Under the pieces are notes generated by a model, which had not been told where the DNA came from, searched no databases, and saw nothing but the letters and a program-made list of their open reading frames with translations. A program made the translations under genes and the position numbers. From Sphingobacteriia bacterium (GTDB lineage: Bacteria > Bacteroidota > Bacteroidia > Chitinophagales > Chitinophagaceae), in contig CANGCK010000019.1 of the NCBI GenBank assembly GCA_947452295.1, forward strand, positions 1-54,938: DNA of 54,938 nt, given 5' to 3'. Shown here piece after piece: positions 9,152 through 18,586 of the stretch; the stretch's first letter is position 1; every line of letters begins with the position of its first letter.

Positions 9152-9344
9152 CGATTGCTTGCCATTATAAAAAAAATATAATTCGTTATTTATTGCACAA
9201 ATATAGCTTAGTGCAATCATTTATATGGCAAAATTTCAAAAAAAATCAAAAAATTAATCTTATAGGGTCTAAAAAATAGCTTTTTGTTTGATTTTATTAA
9301 ATATATAAAAAATGTTAATATAATTTATTTCGTCAATAAACCGA

Positions 9345-10538
9345 TTATATTCTACCCGGATATACTTTTATGGCTGCATCTAAACAGTCCATTGCTTTAT
9401 TGATATCGGTTAAGTTTAATACATACGCTAATCGAACTTCTTTTTTACCAAACCCCGCGGTACCATAAAAGCCAGTGGCTGGTGCTAGCATAACGGTTTC
9501 GCCTTCCAACGAAAAATCTTCGAGTAGCCATTGGCAAAACTTATCCGCATCATCGATGGGTAATTGAGCGATGGCATAAAAAGCGCCACCCGGATTGGGA
9601 CAAAAAACACCTTCCATTTTGTTTAATCTATCAATGATCAAATCTCTTCTGGATTTGTATTCCGCTTTAGTCGTGTCAAAATAGTTGGCGGGTAAATCAA
9701 TCGCAGCTTCTCCGGCTATTTGTGCAAAGCTGGGAGGGCTTAATCTGGCTTGGGCAAACTTCATCACAGCATCTAATACTGCTTGGTTTTTGGTTACCAA
9801 TGCGCCAATTCTACCACCACAAGCACTGTAACGTTTACTGATGGTATCCATTAATATCACCTGATTTTCTATGCCAGTTAAATGCATGGCACTAACTTGT
9901 TCTTCCTCATAGCAAAATTCTCTATAAGCTTCATCCGAAAAAAGAAACAAATTGTATTTAATAACCAATGCTTTTAATTGGTTCATTTCTTCTTTGCTGT
10001 ATATATAACCGGTAGGGTTATTGGGGCTACAAATAAGGATGGCTTTTGTTTTTGCAGTTATTTTTTCTTCAAATGCAGCAATAGGAGGAAGTGCAAATCC
10101 ATTTTCAATGGTTGCGGTTATGGGCACAACATTTACACCTGCAGCTACAGCAAATCCATTATAATTGGCGTAAAAAGGTTCTGGGATAATTACTTCATCC
10201 CCAGCATCTAAACAAGCCATTAAGCCAAATTGAATGGCTTCACTACCACCAGTGGTAATAATAATTTGTTGATGATTTACTTCAATACCAACAGACTGAT
10301 AGTATTGCACTAATTTTTTACGATAGCTTTCATTTCCTGCGCTATGGCTGTATTCCAGCACTTTAAAATCGCTATGCCTAACAGCATCCAAAATAGCTTT
10401 GGGTGTTTCAATATCGGGCTGACCAATATTTAAATGGTAAACTTTAGTACCTCTTTTTTTAGCGGCTTCTGCAAAAGGTACTAATTTTCTGATGGGAGAA
10501 GCAGGCATATTTTGCCCTCTAGAACTGATTGATAGCAT
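9345..10538 (-). CDS. Pyridoxal-phosphate aminotransferase, class I/II (AspC-like)
   Basis: The 397-residue protein has the fold-type I aminotransferase layout. MPASPIRKLVPFAEAAKKRGTKVYHLNIGQPD is at the N-terminus, TTGGSEAIQ near 91-99, and CSPNNPTGYIYS near 170. The PLP-binding lysine lies in DTISKRYSACGGRIG near residue 235, and a C-terminal Arg in KEVRLAYVLN should bind the substrate carboxylate. It fits the COG0436 group acting on aspartate or other amino acids, but the exact substrate cannot be read from sequence. The preceding DUF1573 gene ends 28 bases upstream on the same strand, so the two are probably co-transcribed. Confidence 0.88.
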   Translation of the reverse strand: MLSISSRGQNMPASPIRKLVPFAEAAKKRGTKVYHLNIGQPDIETPKAILDAVRHSDFKVLEYSHSAGNESYRKKLVQYYQSVGIEVNHQQIIITTGGSEAIQFGLMACLDAGDEVIIPEPFYANYNGFAVAAGVNVVPITATIENGFALPPIAAFEEKITAKTKAILICSPNNPTGYIYSKEEMNQLKALVIKYNLFLFSDEAYREFCYEEEQVSAMHLTGIENQVILMDTISKRYSACGGRIGALVTKNQAVLDAVMKFAQARLSPPSFAQIAGEAAIDLPANYFDTTKAEYKSRRDLIIDRLNKMEGVFCPNPGGAFYAIAQLPIDDADKFCQWLLEDFSLEGETVMLAPATGFYGTAGFGKKEVRLAYVLNLTDINKAMDCLDAAIKVYPGRI

Positions 10539-10566
10539 GAAAATGACTTAAGCGATTTGAATGGAT

Positions 10567-10935
10567 TTATTTTTTATCGACAACCATACCTTCAATGGTT
10601 AAAATTACAGGTTGAGGATTATTGGCAAATTTCACCGTTACTTTCTTAGTAAAACTTCCTGGATTGGCAGCATTATATGTTACTTTAATGCTACTTGTTT
10701 TGCCTTTTAAAATGGGCTTTACATCATATTCCGGCTTGGTGCAACCACATTCTGCTACAGCAGATTCAACAATAATAGGTTTTGGAGTTGTGTTGGTAAA
10801 AGAAAATACATAGGTAGCGGGTACATTTCTAATAATCTTACCAAAACTGTGGTTTACTTCTTTGAATTGAACATTGTTTTGAGCAAATAGACTCATACCT
10901 GATAATAGGCAAACGGATAAAAAAAACGACTTCAT
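10567..10935 (-). CDS. DUF1573 secreted protein
   Basis: A signal peptide (MKSFFLSVCLLSGMSLFAQ) precedes a single immunoglobulin-like DUF1573 domain. The domain signature is clear: VNHSFGKI near residue 27, VFSFTNTTPKPIIVESAVAECGCTKPEYD with its CGC pair, and the GKTSSIKVTYNAANPGSFTKKVTV core. At 122 residues it has the normal size for a single-domain member, common in Bacteroidota and probably periplasmic or surface-exposed. Molecular function is unknown; the fold suggests protein-protein contact. It precedes the aminotransferase in a likely operon, though no functional link is evident. Confidence 0.85.
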   Translation of the reverse strand: MKSFFLSVCLLSGMSLFAQNNVQFKEVNHSFGKIIRNVPATYVFSFTNTTPKPIIVESAVAECGCTKPEYDVKPILKGKTSSIKVTYNAANPGSFTKKVTVKFANNPQPVILTIEGMVVDKK

Positions 10936-11099
10936 ATTACTTTATTTTAGTTGGTTAAAAACTTTAGGCGGTAAAATTACACAATCTTACCGCATAGAAT
11001 TACCTTAATTATAGCAGATAAGATTTTAACAGTTTATCTACAATTTTAAAATACTTGGCAGCCTGCATAATTATTCGCATGCTATTCGTCAGGTAGCGT

Positions 11100-11107
11100 T
11101 ATTTTTG
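11100..11107 (+). promoter_or_regulatory. Candidate -7 element immediately before the E1 start codon
   Basis: TATTTTTG fits the Bacteroidota -7 consensus TAnnTTTG but ends only four bases before the ATG at 11112. No good -33 TTG was found at the usual distance. If real, transcription would start at or inside the annotated start, making the mRNA leaderless or placing the true start at the in-frame ATG at 11148. Confidence 0.3.
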
Positions 11108-11111
11108 TCAA

Positions 11112-13502
11112 ATGGAATCACTCACCAATAGTCAGCAGCATCATGATATGCTATCATTTGAGGCATTTCGTAAAGCTATACTTGAAGATTATAAAACAGC
11201 TGTAATAAGCCGAGAAGTTAGCTTATTGGGTAGAAGAGAAGTGCTTACAGGAAAAGCCAAATTTGGCATTTTTGGCGATGGAAAAGAGGTAGCGCAAATT
11301 GCCATGGCTAAATTCTTTAAACCGGGTGATTTTAGAAGTGGCTATTATCGTGATCAGACTTTTATGTTTGCAGCTGGATTGGCTACTGTGGAACAATATT
11401 TTTCTCAGTTATATGGTGATACAGATCCAAACAACGACCCCTTTAGTGCCGGTAGACAAATGAATGCTCATTTTGCAACCCGATTTGTGGAAGAAAATGG
11501 CGATTGGGTTGATTTGGCTAATAAAAAAAATATTACAGCCGATATGGCGCCAACAGCTTCTCAAATGCCTAGGGCTTTGGGATTGGCATACGCTTCAAAA
11601 TGTTTTAGGGAAAGTAAGCATAAACAAGAATTGGCGACTCTTAGCAATAATGGCAATGAAATTTGTTTTTGTACAATTGGTGATGCAAGTACAACAGAGG
11701 GACATTTTTGGGAAGTAATGAATGCTGCAGGCGTATTACAAGTACCACTGGCCGTATTTGTTTGGGACGATGGGTATGGTATCTCTGTCCCTAAAAGCTT
11801 ACAAACAACTAAAGGATCTATTTCTGAAGCACTTCGCGGATTAGAGAAATTGGAAGACACCAATGGTATTAGAATATATAAATTAAAAGGTTGGGATTAT
11901 GCAGGCATGTGTCAGGTAATAGATCAAGCTTTGCAACAAATGCGCGATACCCATATCCCAGCATTGTTTCATATAGAAGAAGTTACGCAGCCTCAAGGAC
12001 ATTCAACCAGTGGTAGTCACGAGCGGTATAAATCTCCCGAACGATTAGCTTGGGAGCGCGAGTGGGATTGTATTAAAAAAATGCGCGAGTGGATGTTAGA
12101 AAATGGTTTAGCAGTAGAAGAAGAAGTGACTGAAGCGGAAGTATTTGCTAAAACACATGTAAAAGAAAGTCGGTTAAAAGCTTGGGAAAAATACATCACC
12201 CCCTTAAAGGAAAAACAAACAGCAGCTGTTCAATTACTACGTGAAATGGTGGTAAATGATATCGAACGATACAATCAAATACAAGAACTTACTACCGATT
12301 TAGCTAATATTAAAGAACCGTTGAGAAGAGATATTCTTCGGGCACTATTCAGAGGGATAGAAATAGCACCCGATTCTCCCTCTGTAAATGAAGTGCGGAA
12401 TTTTTACCAACAATATTTAGCTGAAAACAAAGCCATCTATAATTCTCATTTATACGATGAATCGCCTAAAAGCCCTTTAAAAGTTAAAGAAATAAAGCCA
12501 TTAATAGACATTGATGCTCCGGTAATTAATGGATATGAAGTGTTGAATAAATACTTTGATCAGCTCTTTACCAATAACAATAAAGTATATGCATTTGGAG
12601 AAGATGTAGGCCAGATAGGAGATGTAAACCAGGGTTTTGCTGGTCTACAAGAAAAACATGGTGTAGAAAGAATTACGGATACTGGCATCAGAGAGTTGAG
12701 CATAATGGGGCAAGCCTTAGGTATGTCGTTGCGCGGATTGAGGCCAATTGCTGAAATACAATACTTAGATTATTTATTATACGGTTTACAAGTTCTTAGT
12801 GATGATGTAGCATCAACCTATTTTAGAACCAGGGGCCTGCACAGTTGTCCATTGATTATTAGAACCAGGGGGCACCGGTTGGAAGGAATTTGGCATAGCG
12901 GATCGCCAATGGGAATGATTGTAAACTCGTTGAGAGGCTTGCATGTTTGTGTGCCAAGAAATATGGTGCAAGCAGTTGGTTTATACAATACTTTATTATT
13001 AGGAAATGACCCTGCTATTGTAATAGAATGTTTAAACGGATATCGATTAAAAGAAAAATTACCTGCCAACTTATTGTCTTTTACCGTGCCATTAGGCGTG
13101 CCGGAAGTGATTAAATCCGGAACCGATATAACCATTGTATCATATGGATCTACATTAAGAATAATACAAGATGCAGTAGATCGATTAACCAATGAGGGAA
13201 TTAGTTGCGAGGTGATAGATGTACAAACATTATTGCCTTTTGATGTGAATCATTCAATAGTAGAATCACTTAAAAAAACCAATAGAATATTGTTTGTAGA
13301 TGAAGATGTGCCAGGGGGCGCGGCGGCATATATGTACAACCAGGTTATAGAAGGGCAGAAAGCCTTTAAATGGTTAGATGTTAGTCCACGTACCTTAACT
13401 GCACAAGCGCACCGACCAAGTTATGGAAGTGATGGCGATTATTTCAGTAAACCCAATGCAGAAGATGTGATGAAAGTGGTTCGTGAAATGATGAGCGAAT
13501 AA
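11112..13502 (+). CDS. Fused 2-oxoacid dehydrogenase E1 (alpha and beta subunits in one chain)
   Basis: Residues 1 to about 450 match the E1 alpha subunit: GKAKFGIFGDGKE, FFKPGDFRSGYYRDQTFMFA, and the thiamine diphosphate motif IGDASTTEGHFWE (~190) ending in WDDGYGIS. Residues from about 470 match E1 beta: VYAFGEDVGQIGD, GIRELSIMGQALG, AEIQYLDYL, and a C-terminal transketolase-like domain with LFVDEDVPGGAAAYM. The enzyme decarboxylates pyruvate or branched-chain 2-oxoacids and passes the acyl group to a lipoyl E2. Fused E1 of about 800 residues is typical of Chitinophagaceae and relatives. The E2 and E3 genes are not in the window. MLSFEAFRKAILEDYK at residue 13 is an alternative start. Confidence 0.9.
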   Translation: MESLTNSQQHHDMLSFEAFRKAILEDYKTAVISREVSLLGRREVLTGKAKFGIFGDGKEVAQIAMAKFFKPGDFRSGYYRDQTFMFAAGLATVEQYFSQLYGDTDPNNDPFSAGRQMNAHFATRFVEENGDWVDLANKKNITADMAPTASQMPRALGLAYASKCFRESKHKQELATLSNNGNEICFCTIGDASTTEGHFWEVMNAAGVLQVPLAVFVWDDGYGISVPKSLQTTKGSISEALRGLEKLEDTNGIRIYKLKGWDYAGMCQVIDQALQQMRDTHIPALFHIEEVTQPQGHSTSGSHERYKSPERLAWEREWDCIKKMREWMLENGLAVEEEVTEAEVFAKTHVKESRLKAWEKYITPLKEKQTAAVQLLREMVVNDIERYNQIQELTTDLANIKEPLRRDILRALFRGIEIAPDSPSVNEVRNFYQQYLAENKAIYNSHLYDESPKSPLKVKEIKPLIDIDAPVINGYEVLNKYFDQLFTNNNKVYAFGEDVGQIGDVNQGFAGLQEKHGVERITDTGIRELSIMGQALGMSLRGLRPIAEIQYLDYLLYGLQVLSDDVASTYFRTRGLHSCPLIIRTRGHRLEGIWHSGSPMGMIVNSLRGLHVCVPRNMVQAVGLYNTLLLGNDPAIVIECLNGYRLKEKLPANLLSFTVPLGVPEVIKSGTDITIVSYGSTLRIIQDAVDRLTNEGISCEVIDVQTLLPFDVNHSIVESLKKTNRILFVDEDVPGGAAAYMYNQVIEGQKAFKWLDVSPRTLTAQAHRPSYGSDGDYFSKPNAEDVMKVVREMMSE

Positions 13503-13605
13503 AAAAGTTAAAAGCCAAAATTCAAAAGTGGCGCGACAGGTTGTCGACCTATACTAAAATCAATAATCCGCTGAAAACTTGAAATTAAACATTTAAACAA
13601 AAAAC

Positions 13606-14349
13606 ATGTTATCAGAGATTAAAAATTACACGGGTACAATTATTATTGCAGCAACAATTTTAATTGGAACTTTATTATTGGCAAATGCCTATAAATATAA
13701 GTTTAAAAGTGCTGAAACGATTGTAGTTACAGGGTTAGCAGAACAAGACTTTACAAGTGATCAAATAGTTTGGAAGGGCACTTTTAACAGATATGGATTT
13801 GATTTAAAAGAAGCGTATGCAAATATTAAGGCCGATGAAGCAGTAATAGTGTCATACCTTAAAAACAAAGGATTACCCGATAGTAGTATCGTATTTTCAT
13901 CGATAGATATTCAGAAAAATTTTCAGAATGAATATGAAGAAATAACCAGAACATCTAAATCTGTTTTTAGTGGATATACCTTAACCGCGGAAGTTAAAAT
14001 CGATTCAAAAAATATTGCATTGGTAGAAAAAATCTCCAGAGAAGTAACTGAGCTTTTACAAAAAGGGATTGAATTTAATTCTCAAAAGCCTGCATATTAT
14101 TACAGCAAATTAAATGAACTGAAAATTGTATTGTTAGCTAAAGCTGCATCAGATGGTAAAGTAAGAGCAGAAACGATTGCAAAAAATTCTGGTACATCGT
14201 TAGGAGATTTAAAGAGAGCCAATATGGGCGTTTTTCAAATAACTGGTAAGAATGACAATGAAAACTACAGTTACGGGGGATCCTTTAATACATCATCTAA
14301 AGAAAAAACTGCTTCAATTACGTTGAAAGTTGAATACCAGGCAAAGTGA
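13606..14349 (+). CDS. SIMPL-domain (DUF541) membrane-anchored protein
   Basis: One N-terminal membrane segment (residues 9-28, TGTIIIAATILIGTLLLANAY) precedes a SIMPL domain. That domain is recognised from ETIVVTGLAEQDFTSDQIVWKGTF at its start, the mid-region VFSGYTLTAEVKI, AKAASDGKVRAETIAKNSGTSLGDL, and the closing strand KTASITLKVEYQ. The length of 247 residues is usual. SIMPL proteins are envelope proteins of poorly defined function; BP26 of Brucella is the structural model, forming channel-like oligomers. The gene follows the E1 gene by 104 bases containing an AAAATTCAAAA-type motif and a small CGACA/TGTCG stem, so it may be a separate transcript. Confidence 0.85.
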   Translation: MLSEIKNYTGTIIIAATILIGTLLLANAYKYKFKSAETIVVTGLAEQDFTSDQIVWKGTFNRYGFDLKEAYANIKADEAVIVSYLKNKGLPDSSIVFSSIDIQKNFQNEYEEITRTSKSVFSGYTLTAEVKIDSKNIALVEKISREVTELLQKGIEFNSQKPAYYYSKLNELKIVLLAKAASDGKVRAETIAKNSGTSLGDLKRANMGVFQITGKNDNENYSYGGSFNTSSKEKTASITLKVEYQAK

Positions 14350-14679
14350 ATTTTCGAAAATGGGGGATGCCAACTCTAATGTTTCAAATAGGTAGATGGT
14401 AGTAGAAATCAATTAGTTGTTTATGTTGAATTTCAGCTATCAATAAATTGGGGTATGGCCAAACCATCTATGTCTATTGTTCGCAATAAATATATAAAGG
14501 GTATAATAGAAAAAATGGGAGGTAGATCAATCTATATAATATTGACCAACCTCCCATCATTTTTTTCAACCGACAATTCGGCTATACATTTTGTATAAGT
14601 GTTAAGTAGTAATTCATCAATTATCACCCCGTCAATTACCATCATAGCAGGCAGGTACAATGAAATTCGAACTAAACAG
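14350..14679. other. Convergent intergenic region between SIMPL gene and yebC
   Basis: These 330 bases contain a terminator at 14515-14567 and no recognisable gene. Short fragments are open, but none has protein-like composition. The region is the shared 3' end of two convergent genes. Confidence 0.45.
14515..14567 (+). terminator. Terminator with long imperfect stem
   Basis: ATGGGAGGT pairs with ACCTCCCAT, and the stem continues inside with imperfect pairing of GATCAAT to ATTGACC. Seven T residues follow closely on the plus strand. It should end the SIMPL transcript. Confidence 0.72.
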
Positions 14680-15402
14680 CTAGGCCATATTATGGAACAC
14701 TTTGTTTACATCTTCATCTTGTTCTAAGCGGTCTATCAATTTACTTACATCTTCGGCTTGTTCGTCAGAAATAGGCACTGTTGTAGTGGGGATCCATTCT
14801 AGTTCAGCACTTAAAGTCGATAAATTTTTCTCTTCCAAAGCTTTTTGTAAGTTGCCAAAATCGGTAAAGGCACAACGTAAAACTAAAATAGGGTTGCCAT
14901 TATCATCGTTGCTTTCACCCAATTCATCTAGTCCATGATCAATTAATTCTAGTTCTAGGTCATCCATATTCAAACCCTCGGGTTTTAATTTAAAAACCCC
15001 CATTTTCTTGAATTGAAAGCTCACGCTACCGCTGTTTCCTAATGCGCCATTGCCTTTATTGAAATGGCTTTTTACGTTAGCAACCGTTCTTACATGATTG
15101 TCGGTAGCGGTTTCAACCAAAAGGGCTACGCCATGTGGGGCATAACCTTCGTATAATATTTCTTCGTAGTTAGTGGTGTCTTTACCTTGCGCTCTTTTTA
15201 TGGCAGCTTCTACACGATCTTTAGGCATGCCTACACTACGGGCATTTTGAAAACAACGACGTAATGCCGGATTGGTGGCAATATCTGGCCCACCTGCTTT
15301 TACAGCAATAATAATTTCCTTGCCAATTCGGGTAAATTGTTTGGCCATTCTGTCCCAACGGGCAAACATGGTAGCTTTACGTACTTCAAAAATCCTTCCC
15401 AT
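14680..15402 (-). CDS. yebC: YebC/PmpR family protein
   Basis: The 240-residue protein opens [30 protein letters not shown] and contains [49 protein letters not shown] and [12 protein letters not shown]. These features run across the three YebC/TACO1 domains at full length. Members act as transcription regulators or, as shown more recently for several bacteria and mitochondria, as translation factors that help ribosomes past proline-rich stretches. A clear promoter lies just upstream, so it is probably transcribed alone. The 54-bp perfect palindrome begins about 80 bases upstream of its start codon. Confidence 0.93.
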   Translation of the reverse strand: MGRIFEVRKATMFARWDRMAKQFTRIGKEIIIAVKAGGPDIATNPALRRCFQNARSVGMPKDRVEAAIKRAQGKDTTNYEEILYEGYAPHGVALLVETATDNHVRTVANVKSHFNKGNGALGNSGSVSFQFKKMGVFKLKPEGLNMDDLELELIDHGLDELGESNDDNGNPILVLRCAFTDFGNLQKALEEKNLSTLSAELEWIPTTTVPISDEQAEDVSKLIDRLEQDEDVNKVFHNMA

Positions 15403-15424
15403 AGTTAAAAATTGTTTCGAGTGG

Positions 15425-15455
15425 CAAAATTAGTGGTTACGGATTAAGCAGCCAA
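15425..15455 (-). promoter_or_regulatory. Predicted yebC promoter
   Basis: On the minus strand this reads TTG, 20 bases, then TAATTTTG, matching the Bacteroidota TTG/TAnnTTTG pattern. The -7 element ends about 22 bases from the yebC start codon, leaving a short leader. Confidence 0.5.
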
Positions 15456-15484
15456 CGAAAGGGGGAAAAAATCGAGATTTTGGC

Positions 15485-15538
15485 CCTACTGGTCAGACCA
15501 CCGTCAGACCATGGTCTGACGGTGGTCTGACCAGTAGG
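15485..15538. repeat. 54-bp perfect palindrome with nested palindromes
   Basis: The two 27-base arms are exact reverse complements with no spacer; the centre is CCATGG. Each arm contains the sub-palindrome TGGTC-A-GACCA, and the middle 20 bases (CGTCAGACC ATGGTCTGACG apart from its neighbours) form another. There is no adjacent T tract, and a separate ordinary terminator sits beside it. The DNA could extrude a cruciform and the RNA would form a very stable hairpin. It may be a REP-like element, a protein-binding array or a mobile-element end; none can be decided from one copy. Confidence 0.9.
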
Positions 15539-15553
15539 TTTAGAATCAACAAA

Positions 15554-15581
15554 AAAACCGCCCTTTATTTTGGGCGGTTTT
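15554..15581 (-). terminator. Terminator of the amino-acid permease gene
   Basis: AAAACCGCCC and GGGCGGTTTT are exact complements around an 8-nt loop. On the minus strand the stem runs into a tract of seven T residues. It lies about 50 bases past the permease stop codon. Confidence 0.85.
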
Positions 15582-15632
15582 AATATCAATTTATTAAAAA
15601 AGCGTATTTATGACTAATTTATGCAAGCATGA

Positions 15633-17096
15633 TTACGCTGATGGTTCATTTAATTTACTGTTTCTTTGACTATATATAAAATATATAAATAAGCCAATAA
15701 CTAACCAGCCTAATGATAACAATTGCGCTTTGTGCTCTAATTTATACATTAAAAATGTATTGATTAATATACCGCAAACTGCAATTACGGGTAAGGCAGG
15801 CACTTTAAAATTACGTTGTAAATTAGGTTCTCTAATTCTAAGTAGCCAAACAGCAATACATACCATTGTAAAGGCAAATAAAGTGCCAAAGCTGGTCATG
15901 TCGGCTAGAGTGCTGATAGGTGTAAAACCTGCAACACCGGCAATGATAACCCCAAGAAATATAGAATTTTTGTAGGGTGTTTTGTTGACAGGATGTATTT
16001 CAGAGAAAAATTTAGGAATCAAGCCATCTTTAGACATGCCTAAAAATATTCTTGATTGACCTAGCATCATTACCATTAAAACTGAAATTAGACCTACAGT
16101 TGCAGCAACAGTAATAATAAATACTGCCCAAGGCATTCCTGCAATTTCAAAAGCCATTGCTACAGGCGCTTTAATGGCGGTGGGGTATTTCCCAACCGGA
16201 TTAAAATCTGTGTAGTTCATCATTCCAGTGAGAATCAACGAAACTAAAATGTATAATACAGTACATACTAGTAATGAAGCTACAATTGCAAATGGCACAT
16301 CTTTTTTAGGATTGATGGCCTCTCCGGCTTGTGTTGAAACTGCGTCGAAACCAACATACGCAAAGAAAATAGCCGCAGCTCCAGAAATTATACCACCCCA
16401 GCCGTAGGCATCTCTACTAACGCCATGATCTACTATTGTGGTAGCTTCAGGAATAAATGGATGCCAATTGGCAGTATTGATGCAAAAAGCACCAACGATT
16501 ATCACGAAAAGGACTGCAGAAACCTTTAAAACAACAATCACATTATTGGCTTTTGCAGCTTCTTTTGTTCCTTTAACTAATAATGCAGTAACAAGTAATA
16601 CAATAATTGTTGCCGGTAGATTCATAGAGAAGCCTACACCTTGATAACTACCCGGATCTTGGGTTAAATAATCTGGCAAATGCATACCAAACAAGCCAAT
16701 TAGTTTATTGAAATATCCAGACCAACTTACTGCAACAGTCATCGATCCCATTGCGTACTCTAAAATTAGTCCCCATCCAATAATCCAGGCAAATATTTCA
16801 CCAATAGTGCCATAAGCATATGCGTAAGCCGATCCTTCAACCGGAATCATACTGGCAAATTCAGAATAGCACAATGCTGCAAATACGCAAGCAATACCTG
16901 CAATAATGAATGAAAGTGCTAATGCAGGTCCTGCATGATAATAAGCGCCAGTACCGGTAAGTACAAAAATACCACCACCAATAATTGCACCAATACCAAT
17001 GGCGGTTAAGCTCCATTTGCCTAGTACTCGTTTAAGTTCACTTTTTTTCATGTCTGCTTCAAAAGCATCCAATGATTTTTTTCTGAATAAATTCAT
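15633..17096 (-). CDS. APC-family amino-acid permease
   Basis: The protein is hydrophobic with about 12 membrane segments and carries the APC signature KWSLTAIGIGAIIGGGIFVLTGTGAYYHAGPALALSF in its first segment. It also has CYSEFASMIPVEGSAYAYAYGTIGEIFAWIIGW and FFAYVGFDAVSTQAGEAINPKKDVPFAI, all typical of the cationic-amino-acid (CAT/YfnA-like) branch. It should import amino acids across the inner membrane with protons. I chose the ATG at 17096 (MNLFRKKSLDAFEADMKKSELKRVLG), which gives the usual N-terminus. A longer reading to 17144 would need a TTG start and adds 16 unlikely residues. It has its own terminator and is probably monocistronic. Confidence 0.9.
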   Translation of the reverse strand: MNLFRKKSLDAFEADMKKSELKRVLGKWSLTAIGIGAIIGGGIFVLTGTGAYYHAGPALALSFIIAGIACVFAALCYSEFASMIPVEGSAYAYAYGTIGEIFAWIIGWGLILEYAMGSMTVAVSWSGYFNKLIGLFGMHLPDYLTQDPGSYQGVGFSMNLPATIIVLLVTALLVKGTKEAAKANNVIVVLKVSAVLFVIIVGAFCINTANWHPFIPEATTIVDHGVSRDAYGWGGIISGAAAIFFAYVGFDAVSTQAGEAINPKKDVPFAIVASLLVCTVLYILVSLILTGMMNYTDFNPVGKYPTAIKAPVAMAFEIAGMPWAVFIITVAATVGLISVLMVMMLGQSRIFLGMSKDGLIPKFFSEIHPVNKTPYKNSIFLGVIIAGVAGFTPISTLADMTSFGTLFAFTMVCIAVWLLRIREPNLQRNFKVPALPVIAVCGILINTFLMYKLEHKAQLLSLGWLVIGLFIYFIYSQRNSKLNEPSA

Positions 17097-17324
17097 AATC
17101 CAATTAATTAGGTTATTGTAGAAATGTTCTGGAAAAATAGGCAATTATTGTTAATGAGTATCAAATCTTTATATAATTATGTATATGCTCTTTTTTTCGA
17201 ATTTTACGGTTATATTGCCAATTCAAAAAGTAAAGTGCCGTAATTGGCCATTAAAATTGTATTTTTTTATTAAAACAGTAAGAATTTATGATTTTAATGA
17301 CTTCATTCATAAAAAGTAAGCCAA

Positions 17325-18572
17325 ATGAAAAATAAATTAACCCTCTCTATTTTAATAGCAATGGTACTTGGAATCGTTGTAGGTTATCTTGTACACCAAA
17401 ACGCTGCTCCGGAAACCATTACAGCCTTCTCTAAAAACATTAAACTATTAGGCACAATTTTTATTCGCTTGGTAAAAACCATCATCGCTCCATTGGTATT
17501 TACTACATTGGTAGTGGGAATTGCTAAACTAGGCGATTTGAAAACAGTAGGACGTGTAGGTGGTAAAGCAATGCTTTGGTTTATAAGTGCTTCTTTAGTT
17601 AGTTTATTGGTTGGGATGGTATTGGTGAATTTTTTTAAACCAGGCTCTTACATCGATTTGTCGCAAGCGGATACAGCAGGATTGAAGGATTTGATGGGAA
17701 AAACCAGTGAATTCTCTTTGCAAAAATTTATTGAACATGTAGTGCCATCCAGTGTTTTTGAAGCAATGGCCACCAACGAAATTCTACAGATTGTAATATT
17801 CTCTATTTTCTTTGGCGTTGCAGCTGCTAATTTGGGCGAATATTCCAAGCCAGTTATTAAAGCATTTGATATTATAGCGCATATTATTTTAAAAATTGTG
17901 GGTTATGTAATGAACTTTGCCCCCGTTGGCGTATTTGGTACTTTGGCTGCAGTAGTGGCTGATAAAGGATTGGGTATATTTAGCTTTTACTTTATTTACT
18001 TTGGTTATTTTGTAATGGGTATTGCCTGCCTTTGGATAATACTTACATCTGTAGGATACTTTGTGCTAGGGAAAAAAATGACAAGCCTTCTAAAACATAT
18101 TGCTGATCCATTGTTGGTAGCTTTTAGTACCACCAGCAGTGAAGCCGTATTCCCTAAATTAACTGAAGAACTGGAGCGTTTTGGATGTAAAAACAAAATC
18201 GTATCGTTTATTCTCCCATTAGGATATTCTTTTAACTTAGATGGGAGCATGATGTACATGACTTTTGCTAGCTTAGCCATTGCACAAGCTTATGGAATTC
18301 ATATGCCTTTAGGAGAGCAATTTACTATGTTATTGGTACTGATGTTAACTAGCAAAGGAATTGCAGGGGTTCCTCGCGCTTCTTTGATCATTGTATTGGC
18401 TACTTGTGCCATGTTTAAAATACCACCAGAAGGTGTTGCGTTAATTTTGCCGATCGACCATTTCTGCGATATGTTTAGAACAGGAACCAATGTATTGGGT
18501 AATGCGCTAGCTACAAGTGTTGTGAGTAAATGGGAAGGAGAATTACAAGAAAGTACTATTGCTAATTCGTAA
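17325..18572 (+). CDS. Dicarboxylate/amino acid:cation symporter (DAACS family)
   Basis: The 415-residue membrane protein has the glutamate-transporter fold. Its signatures are KNIKLLGTIFIRLVKTIIAPLVFTTLVVGIAKLGD near residue 36, the hairpin-1 motif FSTTSSEAVFPKL in place of the usual serine-rich SSSAATLP, and PLGYSFNLDGSMMYMTFASLAIAQAYG. The late segment contains CDMFRTGTNVLGNALATSVVSKWEG. The family couples Na+ or H+ to uptake of C4-dicarboxylates or glutamate/aspartate. The altered hairpin-1 sequence (Glu in the motif) may shift substrate choice. The dedA gene starts 14 bases later, so the run is likely an operon. Confidence 0.88.
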   Translation: MKNKLTLSILIAMVLGIVVGYLVHQNAAPETITAFSKNIKLLGTIFIRLVKTIIAPLVFTTLVVGIAKLGDLKTVGRVGGKAMLWFISASLVSLLVGMVLVNFFKPGSYIDLSQADTAGLKDLMGKTSEFSLQKFIEHVVPSSVFEAMATNEILQIVIFSIFFGVAAANLGEYSKPVIKAFDIIAHIILKIVGYVMNFAPVGVFGTLAAVVADKGLGIFSFYFIYFGYFVMGIACLWIILTSVGYFVLGKKMTSLLKHIADPLLVAFSTTSSEAVFPKLTEELERFGCKNKIVSFILPLGYSFNLDGSMMYMTFASLAIAQAYGIHMPLGEQFTMLLVLMLTSKGIAGVPRASLIIVLATCAMFKIPPEGVALILPIDHFCDMFRTGTNVLGNALATSVVSKWEGELQESTIANS

Positions 18573-18586
18573 TAAATTTTGATGAT

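Larger units (their letters stand above)
8966..9344. other. Intergenic region after the cold-shock gene
   Basis: No gene is seen in these 379 bases. Besides the two terminators listed separately, there is a hairpin at 9001-9029 (arms CATCTTTA/TAAAGATG). A second hairpin at 9192-9217 has arms ATTGCAC/GTGCAAT and a 12-nt loop. The remainder, up to the convergent aminotransferase gene, is very A+T-rich. Confidence 0.45.
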
